From assembly GCA_027625915.1 (NCBI GenBank), contig JANTQA010000036.1, positions 9,445,001 through 9,509,000 of the forward strand: DNA of 64,000 nt, given 5' to 3'. Every line of letters begins with the position of its first letter. Positions within the stretch are counted from its first letter, which is position 1. A program made the translations under genes and the position numbers. This DNA is from Anaeramoeba flamelloides (taxonomy: Eukaryota; Metamonada; Anaeramoebidae). This document shows positions 33,713 through 43,425 of this stretch, piece by piece. The notes below the pieces were generated by a model that worked only from the letters and a program-made list of their open reading frames with translations, searched no databases and was not told where the DNA came from.

Positions 33713-36700
33713 ATGATAAAAATTATACTATTAATTTTCTTGATTTCTGTTTGTTATTCATTACCAACAAATTTTGATTGGCGTAATGTTAATGGAAAAA
33801 ATTATTGTACAGTAGTTAGGCAACAGCATTTACCACAGTACTGTGGCTCTTGTTGGTGTTTGTCTTCCACTAGCGCTTTGGTATATTTCTTTCATTTCTT
33901 TTTTTTTTTTGTTTTCTTCTTTAAATTAATCGTTTTAATTTCTGAAAAATATTCCCAATTAAATTATCGCCAAGAATGACAGAATAAAGATCAAATATAA
34001 TAACTCAAAACTTGACATTAATTTGTCTCCCCAATATATAATAAACTGTGGGAATGCAGGTAGCTGTGAAGGTAAGAGGTTTTTTTTTATTTCTTTTATT
34101 TTTTTTTTTTTTTTTTTTTTCAGACACAGAATTTTTTATCACAATTTCAAATACAATTGAATTACTGTTTGGGAAATACGTGTGTTATTGTACCTCTTTA
34201 GAGACAAATTTTCATTACTTTACTAGTATTTGAAATTTAAATGGGAAATATTTTGTGCCGATTATCTTTTTGAATTTGGAAATCCGGCTTTCATTTATGA
34301 TTTTTATTTCATTGAGAATTCTTGGTATACCCAAAAGGTACCCATACAAATCAGAAAAACGGACCAAAAAAATAAATATCACAAATTACAATCTATTTCT
34401 TGAAATTTCTGAGTTAAGGGGCAATTAAACTAAAAAAATCTTCTAGTTAATTTAATAACAAATTTAATAAAAAATTTTACCACATCTTGAAACCAAAATT
34501 GAAAAACGAAGTAAAAATCTGAGTACTACAATTCCTTACTTACTTTTAATGCTATTTTCAGAAATGAAATATTGTTTTTAAAATATTGATCCCTTTTTCT
34601 TCATTTTTTCGAAAAGTTCAAAATCCAACAAATTTCTGAATTATTTAAAAAAAAATAAATATTTTCGTTGAACAAGAAAGAAATCTTATTACCTATGAAG
34701 GAAGTGAACAAAAATACACTTTAAAAATAAAACCACAAAGTTCTAAAATAACCCTGTATAAAAAATCTACTTAATTTCAAAAAAATTATTTTCTTCTCTT
34801 CATAAGAAGAAAGAAGAAAGAAGAAAGAAATGCTATTCTCTGCATAGAAAAGGTGTATAAATATAATTCAAAAATCAAATCTCCGTTTTTTAAAATAACT
34901 TTGTATCAAAAAAAACTACTTAATTTTAAACAATCACCAAATTGAATTTTTATAACAATTAATAATCTTATAGCCCTAGTATTAGTATAAAAGCAAAAAA
35001 TGGCCTTTTGTGGAAGGTCTCCACTTTGATTTTAAAACTCAGAAATTTTACAAATTATCTAAATATATATTCTTATGTTATGAACAAAGATAAATCAAAA
35101 TTTTGCAAATTATGCAAAAAATCAAAAAATTTAGATATCATTGAAGATTTGGATCATTTTCTCTGTGATCGTGTCGTCAAGTGCCTAGCTTTTCCAGAAT
35201 TCAAAAGAATGGAGAAAAATCTTTGATTTTGCTCAATTCTTTTAAATTCTGGAAAAGCTAACGGCGGTTTTCTTGAGGTTTTCTGTTTTATCTGCGAAGT
35301 GTTCTAGGTTTTCTTGAGGTTTTCTATTTTATTTGTGAAGTGTTCTAGGTTTTTTTTACTTTAGAAATAAACGGAAAATTTATTAAAATTTTCGGTTTAT
35401 TTCTAAAGTAAAAAAAACCTCACGAAAATCTATTGATTTTTTCTGAATAAATAGAAAACTCAAAAAAACCTAACGAAAATCTATCGATTTTACAAATAAA
35501 CAGAAAACTCAAGAAAACCTAACGACTGCCCAGCCAATGAAAATAATCGTAAAATTTGGATATCTGAATTAAAAAAAATTAATATATCTAATATATTAAA
35601 AAATAATAATAGTTTTAATATTATTATTGATAGAATTAGTAAAAAAAGACTCAATATATTTATTAGCCTTAGTGGGTAATAGATTATTTTTGAGTCTTTA
35701 TTAAAATTTCTAAATAAAAATTTTGGAATTCGGGAAGTGCCGTCAAGTGCGGTAGAGTGCCTAGCTTTTATAGAATTCAAAAGAATGGAGAAAAATCAAA
35801 GATTTTACTCAATTCTTTTGAATTATGGAAAAGATAACAACGATTTTTTTTACTTTTTGAAATAAACCGAAAATTATAAAAATTTTCTGTTTATTTCAAA
35901 AATTAAAAAAAAACCTAATGGCCAACAAGAGGAATTAACAACTCCTCCGTTAAAAAATAAAAAAAAATAAATAAAAATGGACTTTTTTTTTTTTTTTTTT
36001 TTTTTCATCTCCTTTTTCAAAAAACCCATGAACAAAAAGTTTCCTGAAATGTAAAAATGATTACTATTCAAAATTAGCCAAATACTTTGTTCAAAACTAT
36101 AACTTTAAGATATACCAAAAAAGTTAATTTAAAAAAAATGACAAAAAAAATGACAAAAAAAATGGTCATTTTTTGCTTTTATACTGATACTAGGGCTTTA
36201 TGATTATAAATTTCCACCCTTCAATTTGTTTTAAAAAAAACATGACAAAAAAGTTTTTCAAATGGTTTTGAAATCAATTCAATTGAACTTTGTTCCCAAA
36301 AATCTATTCTAATAATTACAACCCATTTCAAAATGAAAAAATACTATGTTTAAAAGAAAACTTAATTCTTGAATCATATTTTTAAAATAAGATAATATTT
36401 TTATTCATACATACTTACATTCGTTCCAAGGCTTCTGTGATTTTTTATTTGGATCAAATTTTGATTATGGGATGTAATTTTTATTTTAAAAAGAAATTAT
36501 AAACAAATTTAAAAAGGCGAAAAGATGTTAAAATTTTTGGAATAATATTTCTCAAATTATTTTATTACTAGACAAAAATTATTAGAAAATAGTTCAGTTC
36601 TTAATAATTAATATTTTTATAAATTCAAGAAATGTTGAAAATTTTGTAATAATGTCCTTCCCCATAAAATTGTTTTCTCAATTTAATTAATAAGAAGAAA

Positions 36701-37507
36701 AAATACAAAAAATCTCCACAAGAGGATTCAAAATGAGAAAATTTTTCAAAAAGTTAACCGGTTTAAATTTTGAGATAAAATTAAATTCTTTTCTTTTGCC
36801 CGAAAAACTAGCATTAATCAAATAAAGGTTTGATATAGAGATCATTTAATGTTGGTGATCCAAATCATCAAGTTATCTTTTTAATAACTAATTTAAAATC
36901 TTATTTGAACTATTTTATTCAAAATAAAAAATGATTTTTTAATTAACAATCTAAAAAAATTGAAATTGGAATTAAATATCAAACTCCTGAAGGTGGCCAT
37001 CCAGATTTGGTATATGACTTTATTCTTCAAAACGGTGCTGTTCATGAAACATGCTGCCCATACCAGGCTAAAGACATGGAGTGTACAGCAGAAAACATTT
37101 GTAAACGGTGCCCATCTTATGGCAAGCCATGTTATGCAGTTGAAACCCCTAAGAGGTGGTATATTTCAAGCCACGGTGCAGTTATTGGAGAACAGGCCAT
37201 GATGAATGAAATTTACAAAAATGGGCCAATTGTCTGTCGTTTACTTGCCACAGATCCTTTAGAAAGCTGGAACGGTGGGGATGAAGTTTTCACTACTGAC
37301 GAGCATACAGATAATTTTAATCACTTGATTAGTGTTGTTGGGTGGGGTGTCGATAGTAAAACAAACCAACCATATTGGATTGTTCGCAACTCGTGGGGCG
37401 TAGAGTGGAATCCTACAGAAAGTTCAGGCGGTGGGTTTTTTAATTTGTTGCGTGGTGATAATTCTTTAGCTATCGAATCTAAATGCTTCTACGCAATCCC
37501 AAAATAA
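33713..37507 (+). CDS. Cathepsin Z (X)-like cysteine protease, three exons
   Basis: Exons 33713-33880, 33975-34071 and 36993-37507 join in frame to 259 residues. A signal peptide ([16 protein letters not shown]) leads directly into LPTNFDWRN, the start of mature cathepsin [12 protein letters not shown] holds the catalytic Cys and oxyanion Gln, with the family-specific insertion in this loop. Exon 2 adds [11 protein letters not shown], and exon 3 gives [11 protein letters not shown], the CCPYQAKD segment, catalytic His in [12 protein letters not shown] and Asn in WIVRNSWG. All catalytic residues are present. It is probably a lysosomal or secreted carboxypeptidase. The usual propeptide is absent. 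Intron 1 is 94 bases; intron 2 is 2921 bases and full of mobile DNA, with a weak-looking acceptor. ATG 33713 is chosen because it starts the signal peptide. AATAAA lies at 37678. Confidence 0.88.
33881..33974 (+). other. Intron 1 of the cathepsin Z-like gene
   Basis: GTATAT donor, AAG acceptor, 94 bases, phase 0. Removal joins STSAL to NDRIKIKY, as in the family (STSAMADRI). Confidence 0.8.
35004..35972 (+). mobile_element. LINE copy L1, 5'-truncated, inside family G
   Basis: Flanked by a perfect 8-base target duplication AAAAATGG (34996-35003 and 35973-35980) and ending in an A-rich tail, as expected of target-primed reverse transcription. The plus-strand start encodes the C-terminal part of the LINE protein: [10 protein letters not shown], then [10 protein letters not shown] and EDLDHFLCD, a C-x2-C...H...C zinc-finger typical of LINE C-termini. 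The last Cys of the finger (DCPA) lies beyond a palindromic block of about 356 bases at 35169-35524. The 3' end reads GGAATTAACAACTCCTCCGT plus tail. Same family as L2 and L3. Confidence 0.85.
35169..35524. repeat. Palindromic module block inside LINE L1 coding sequence
   Basis: A cluster of inverted repeats lies between CTCTGTGA and CTGCCCAGCC of the LINE reading frame. The L2 copy has no insertion at the matching place. It begins GTCAAGTGCCTAGC and ends GAAAACCTAACGA. Its core is a near-perfect 74-base palindrome at 35347-35420 (arms AGGTTTTTTTTACTTTAGAA and complement, one mismatch in about 32). Outer arms carry CTATTTTATTTGTGAAGTGT and GAATTC-containing hairpins. Confidence 0.8.
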
Positions 37508-37724
37508 TTGTTAGAATATCAGTATTATAAATTTAATTTGATACCGGGAGCGGGTGGGGTATAAAAAAAAGTCTTTTAAATCAAAACGAATTATTTGCTT
37601 CTTATTCGTTTTTTTTTTTTATTAACTTTATTTTTTTTTAAATTTTAATATATGAATTCGAGTTTTGCTTATCGGTTAATAAAGTACAATTAAAAATTTG
37701 TTTTTAATTTATTTTTTATTAGTG

Positions 37725-38322
37725 GTTTTGATGATATCTGTGCTATAAGTCACGATAAAGTTACAAAAATCACGATTATTTTTATCAAATTGCGATATTT
37801 TAGAAAACCGCGATATTCAATATTATCATGATAATATCACAAATCGCGATATTATATAAAATCGAGATAATTATTTAAAAATCGTGATATATGATAAAAT
37901 ATTGTGATTAAAAAGTAATCGCTATATAATAATTGATGAGTTTTGAGGCTAATTGAGCAATATTTTTAAAAAAGAAATTTTTGATCAAAAAATATATTCA
38001 GTGAAAAAAAAGCTATTCTTTTAAATAACAACAAAAAAGATACTTGATTCAATCAAGGATCAGATCCAAGAGTTTTATTGTATGTTCTTTTGATTTGGTT
38101 GACAAACCTATTTATACTTTGAGATCAACAAACAATAATAACAAAAGATAAATAAATATTTTCTCAGTCAAAACTAGTGTTGGAAATTATCTTGAATAAT
38201 TAGTTTATATAACAACGAACCGTTTACCTATTCTTTAAAAAATGTGTTCTTAGATTCAAAAAATTTTCAATATCCTACGAAAACTGAAAGGGGTTAATAA
38301 CTTTCTAAAAACTTTCACAACA
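37725..38322 (+). repeat. Family C repeat with TATCGCGATA-like motifs, copy 1
   Basis: About 600 bases that match 61214-61813 from end to end (TTTTGATGATATCTGTGCT start, CTTTCACAACA end). The first third carries about nine degenerate copies of TATCGCGATA/ATCGTGATAT in both orientations; the rest is ordinary AT-rich sequence with GGTTGACAAACCTAT in common. No inverted ends or target duplication are evident. It may be a MITE with subterminal transposase-binding repeats. Confidence 0.75.
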
Positions 38323-39100
38323 ACCGAAACTATTCGAAAAATAAAAAAAATTGAAATTCTTTAATTAAAAAGTTTTTGCCTCTGGGGTAACGATTTACAT
38401 CGTGTGAGTTCGGTTAATTTGTATTAATTCGGTTGAATTATCATTTATCGCTATAATTGTATATATGAAGGGATAATACTATGTACTGTAAGGAGTTAAT
38501 ACCTTTATAAGGAAATTGTATCTAGAATAATTAACATGGTACAGGAATTTATCTTCTTGTTGTAAAGGTTCAATAATTTAGAGAAACTTCATATCTATTT
38601 TTTATTCTTCTTGTTAATTCTATTTTTTCTCCAAAATATTTATATCATTTATTTCCATTTAACTATTTTGAGTTTACTGAATTGTTTCAAAGGTCTTTTT
38701 TTATTATAAACTGGTTTTGGATGAATTAGAATTTATATTATTTCCAATCTAATCTTCACAGTAAGTATTTTCTCAAAAAATAAAATTTTTTTTTTATCAT
38801 TCAAAAAACTAATCGTAGATAATTCAACATATTCAATCGGAGTTATTTCTACAACAAATATTAAAAATAAGTACGTTTTATAAATAATAATTCTCCATAA
38901 CAAGTTTAATTTTAGATATAAATTGTTTGACTTTTCATTGATAACCATACAAGATTAGTTTTAAAGTGTTGTGATTGTTAAATATTTTATAGATCTTAAA
39001 GTTTTTTTTTAATTTTTTTATTTTGATAAATAGGTTATTTTTATTTTATTTTTTTTTTTTGAAGGAGGGGGGGTGGGTTAATTTCATCATACAGTCATTA

Positions 39101-39175
39101 GGTTTTTTTTAATTTAAGAAATAAACTGAAAATTTATTTAATTTTCAGTTTATTACTTAAATTAAAAAAAAAACC
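39101..39175. repeat. Palindromic module in LINE L2 3' region
   Basis: A 75-base hairpin with arms GGTTTTTTTTAATTTAAGAA and complement, closely matching modules in L1 and L3. A second hairpin with AGCTTTTCCATGATTCAAAA / TTTTGAATTC-type arms follows at about 39182-39252. Confidence 0.85.
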
Positions 39176-39670
39176 ACCATTAGCTTTTCCATGATTCAAA
39201 AGAATTGAGTGAAATCTATGATTTTACTCTATTCATTTGAATTCTGGAAAACCTATGCACTCTATGGCACTTGACAGCACTTTCAATAATTTCTAAATTT
39301 TTGTTTAGAAATTTTATTAAAGAGTCATAATTTTCTTTTTCATTAACCAATGACAAAAGGAATAATTAATCTTTGTTTCGAATAATATCAAAGTTATTAT
39401 TCTAATTATTTTTGTTAATTTGAATTAGTTTTTTTAATCCAAATTGTTCGATTTTTTTAAAGCATGGGTAGTCCCATAGAAATGATCGTTATCTTCGATG
39501 TTTTCTAGGTTTAAATATTTTTTACATATCTTGCATGATTTTGTTTTTATTTTATTCTTAAGATAAACATAAGAATATCTATTTAGATAATTTGTGAATT
39601 TTCTTAGTGTTAAGATCAAAGTAGATCCCTTCCATTTAAAATATTTTGTTGTTTGTTGATATTATTATTA

Positions 39671-39866
39671 CAGTTAGTTCCACTTTTAAGGCACAAACTT
39701 TCAACGAAATTTAAGGCACAATTTAAATCTCAAATTAAGGCACAAAATTCAGATTCTAGTATAAATAAATTGTTAAAAAAAAATTACAAATTTTGTGCCT
39801 TAATTTGAGATTTTTGTGTGCATTAAATTTCGTTGAAAGTCTGTGCCTTAAAAGTGGAACTGACTG
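39671..39866. mobile_element. MITE family A, best-preserved copy, nested in LINE L2
   Basis: 196 bases with ends CAGTTAGTTCCACTTTTAAG and GTGGAACTGACTG, and TA on both sides (39669-39670, 39867-39868). It inserted after the LINE, so it is the younger event. Confidence 0.9.
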
Positions 39867-41176
39867 TATACCTAATAATTTTTAAATATTCTTGACCTTT
39901 CCATCCAGAACTGTTTATTATCAATTTTGATCTAAATAGATTAAGATTCATATTTAGAATTTTTAAATTTTCTGCTCTCCAGTTGATATTTTCATCATCT
40001 TTTTTTGAAAAATTTTAAATTTTTTGATATGTGTTCAAAATCTCAGAAGTCCGAATTTATTTTTGAGTTTAAATCTTCTTTTATATATTGAAATTCTTAC
40101 TTGATCTATTTTTGCTTCAATTTTATAAATTATCCTAGGAGAGTGTGGGTTTATTTTTAAAAATTTTGTTACTTTTTTATTTATCCAAACATATATCGCG
40201 TTGAAATCTTTTTGATTTAGATTAAATATAACTAGTCCATAAAATGGTTGGCTAATGCAGATTGCTTTAAACATTTGTAATTTTACTCCATTAGATAGCT
40301 AAATTTTGTTGTTTAAAAATCATTTTGATAAATAGGTTATTTTTAGTGAAAAAAAAAATATTAGAACACTGTTTCTGGAGTAAATAAAAAGAATTATAAC
40401 ATAATCTTTAATTATATTACATTAAATTAAATTAATTTGTTTTTATATTGATCTGATAAGATTAACTTCAAATTGAAGAAATTATATATATTTGTAACAA
40501 ATTTCAACAGGAAGTGAATTTATTAGTTGTTTCGAATTCTTGATTTTTGTGAAAGATTCTAAGATTTTTTTTTTCTAATTCATTGAATTTGTTGTTTTGA
40601 TATTTTTGTGATTTTCCTTTGATTTCTTTTATTTTTATTATTATTTTTTTTTAAGACAAAGAAGTGTGCTGTAACTTTTTCATTTTTCAACTGTAAATTG
40701 TTGACTTGATGTGTGTTGGTTTATTGTAGTGTACCTGTCCTTAAGAAGAATTGTTTAAAATAAATTTATGATAATTTGATCATCCAGGATTTGACTTTAC
40801 TTTTTAAGAATATTGAAATGGTTTTTCATTGTGGAAGATAATAATTAAACAAAATATTATTGAATCGTTAAGTTAATTATTATATGTAATTTTATTTAGA
40901 TGTTGTCTATTAATTGAACGGGTCTTTAATGATTTGATAAGTGAGTTTGAGAAGTGTTCCCTTTACAAGAAATTCTTTTTGAACCTAAAATGATTTTGAT
41001 TAAAAAATTATTTTGAAAAATTGGGAAAATTGATTACTAATATTTGATTAATCAGTCTACAAATAAATTTTTATTTTCGAATTATCCAAATCTGTTTTTT
41101 TTTTTTTTTTTTGGAGGTGGGTGTAACAAAGAAAAAGTAAAAAAAGTATATTTGATAATTCTTTATTGAAAAATTC

Positions 41177-41715
41177 GGGTTTAAAACCCCTGAAATTTGA
41201 AAAAAGTGTATCTTGTATATGATGTGGTGACTTCTAATTTGGTTCTTATCTGATCGAACTTGGTATGTGTTTTAATCGTGATTTAATAAACAATTTATTT
41301 TTTTTTTATTCCCGAAATCTGAATTGAAAAGCGTGAATATTAAATTAGTTGATGTAAAGAATAAAAAAACATGTTATTTGGTTGTCAATTGAAGTATTTA
41401 TTTCCTTTTTTTTCAATTCATGAAATAAAAAAAAATTACTTTACAAAAGCTCCAAATAAAACTAAATCTAATTAAAATTGTAATTTACCAACCTACAAAT
41501 CTCATTTTTTTAAACTTAACTTCCGATATATTAGCCTTACACCCTTCTTCAATTCCAATTTCAGAAAAAAAAAAACAATAAATTGTCAAAAAATGTCATT
41601 TTGAAACACTATTAAAAAACATACCAAGTTCAAGTTCGATCAGTTAAGAACCAAATTAACAAGTGGTCACACCCTAAACAAAATAATCTTTTTTCAAATT
41701 ACAGAATTGTAAACC
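41177..41715. mobile_element. Foldback family D, second copy
   Basis: It matches the element at 32520 in both arms (TTGGTTCTTATCTGATCGA and its complement TCGATCAGTTAAGAACCAAA), ending AATTGTAAACC before TTAA (41716-41719). The left terminus is decayed. Confidence 0.8.
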
Positions 41716-43425
41716 TTAAATTATCTAATTTTTTCAAAGATATTTTTCAGTGAGATTCTTTAATGTTCTCTAGAATCATTATTAGTAGCCCTCTCAATCT
41801 AGGAATTTGTAATACCACAAATGAGCAAATAAAGATAAGAAATCCCATCTCTTATTCTTTGAAATAATGTTTGTTCGGGATAAGATAAAGGAAGTGAAAA
41901 TTTTTTTTAGAGTCATTAAACAATATACAGTTTGAATAATACCAAAACTTATAATGGTATTCGTCATACTGTAATTTCCAAGTATGTTCCCTAAAATGCG
42001 AAAAATGGAATATTGAAAAAATTAGAAATATTGTCGTTTTTTTACAGTATTCTCACTTTGCCATTCATATTATAATTAACCAAATAAGTCATAAACAATT
42101 TTTTTTTTTACTTTTTGTGAAATAACCCTTAAGTGTGTGAAAGTTGAAAAATATTAAGGGAATAATCTCTATTAAAATTTTGAACCTAAATTTAATAGAG
42201 ATTGTGAAAATTTTTAGCCAATGTACTTTGATTTGAAAACCCATTTATTTTTAATATTAAACATACTTCTAAAGAATAAATTCTTATTTAGAAATCTAAC
42301 CCTAAAAAAAAAAATAGAGACCAGTCCCTTCTGTTTAATTTCGTTATTTTCATTCTAAAATCTTTACTTTCCAAAATATTTTCAAGATCAAACAATTTTT
42401 AAAAAATGTGGCAAACATTTAAACTCCGAAAATCTTGATAGAGATTTTCAATGTTTGGGGTTAACAAATGGAAAAACTCGAAAATAAAATAAAAAGTTGT
42501 TTATTTATTTTTTTCGGTTTAGTAATATTAAATTAAGCCGGTTTTTTGAAGTAATCAAGTCAAAGACAAACTTTGAACACAACAAATGTGCTAAATTCAT
42601 CGAGAAATTGATTTTTCCTTTTGGAATTAAAAATTTGTGTATTATTCTCATTCTTAATATTTTATTTTTTTTTGATAACTTGCTCAAGCTTTTCTACATT
42701 TTATTTTTCGATTATTAAGTATCAATTGTGCGGGAAGGGAAGAACGAGGTCTATTTTTTCACCTAATTAAAATAAAATACCTGAAATTACTATTAATGAG
42801 TTGATAATTCAAGCAAAAAGGAAAATTGTGTTACTTTAATGATTTAGGGTAAAAACTTTTCTTTGAGTTTTTCCAAAAACCATTATTCTGTAAAATAGAT
42901 TCAATAAAACATTAAAGTTCCGAATTTTAACAACAATTTAAACTCACATTTGTTCAAATTTTGATTGACGTCTTGACACATATTTTTGAGAAAATGAAAG
43001 ATTTTTTGGTTTGCTTTATTATTCCTCTAATAGAATTTCTAAATACTTCGAATTGTTGTTTTAATCATTGAAATTATGATTACTGTAAGAAAAAATAAAT
43101 AATTTGTTTTCAAACTTCGAAAAAAATGCAAAATCTAACTTTCACAGATAAATCTTGAAACATCAACAAAATTTTTCCCCTTCCACTGAGACACAAGTTT
43201 GTTTTTCAACAATAATTCATTTCAATTGAAAATTTGTGACAACTTTCATAAAGTGAACAAACTTTTTGATAAATTTTTCGGAAAATATCAACGATTCAAC
43301 AAGTAGAAAAAAAAAAACCATTTTCCCCAACATTTTTCTTTACACGAAATGAGGTTACTAACCAATTCCACCAATTGCAAAAAAAAAAAAATAGTAAACA
43401 CAATTATTTATTTTTTCGCAACCAC

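Larger units (their letters stand above)
34968..36204. mobile_element. Family G TIR element, split by a LINE
   Basis: AGCCCTAGTATTAGTATAAA-AGC at the left and the complement of AGCCCTAGTATCAGTATAAA-AGC at the right form inverted ends about 35 bases long. Without the LINE (35004-35972) and its duplicated target the element is about 260 bases. No second copy is seen in the window and the class is unclear. Confidence 0.65.
34072..36992 (+). other. Giant intron 2 of the cathepsin Z-like gene (2.9 kb)
   Basis: The donor GAAG|GTAAGAG is excellent. The acceptor CTGAAG|GTGGCC lacks a pyrimidine tract but yields the exact family sequence CEGG, in frame. The intron carries a TIR-bounded element (34970-36203) with a LINE copy inside it. 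A T-rich tract ending CAG at 34123 is a stronger acceptor by eye but leads into non-protease sequence with a stop after 37 further codons. Confidence 0.75.
39044..40321 (-). mobile_element. LINE copy L2, 5'-truncated, with 24-base target duplication
   Basis: A perfect 24-base direct repeat (ATTTTGATAAATAGGTTATT plus TTTA) flanks it at 39020-39043 and 40322-40345. The minus strand encodes LINE C-terminal pieces: LVIFNLNQKDFNAIYVWINK and PHSPRIIYKIEAKIDQVRIS (40274-40035), then KWKGSTL, FTNYLNRYSY and CKICKKYLNLENIEDNDHF (39640-39470). The 3' UTR contains a palindrome (39101-39175) and ends with an A-rich tail at 39044-39060. A family-A MITE sits inside at 39671-39866. Several frames are broken, so the copy is dead. 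Confidence 0.85.
37508..43425. other. 5.9 kb intergenic stretch, repeat-rich
   Basis: It holds a family-C repeat (37725-38322), LINE copy L2 with a nested family-A MITE (39044-40321) and a family-D foldback element (41177-41715). From about 41750 to 43425 I see no recognisable element or gene; the last part is the promoter and 5' UTR of the TMEM62-like gene. Confidence 0.6.

Noticed and set aside
42497-42718. 73-codon plus-strand ORF in the gap before the TMEM62-like gene
   Set aside because: Non-ATG start and Phe/Leu/Lys-rich composition; no similarity to anything I know.
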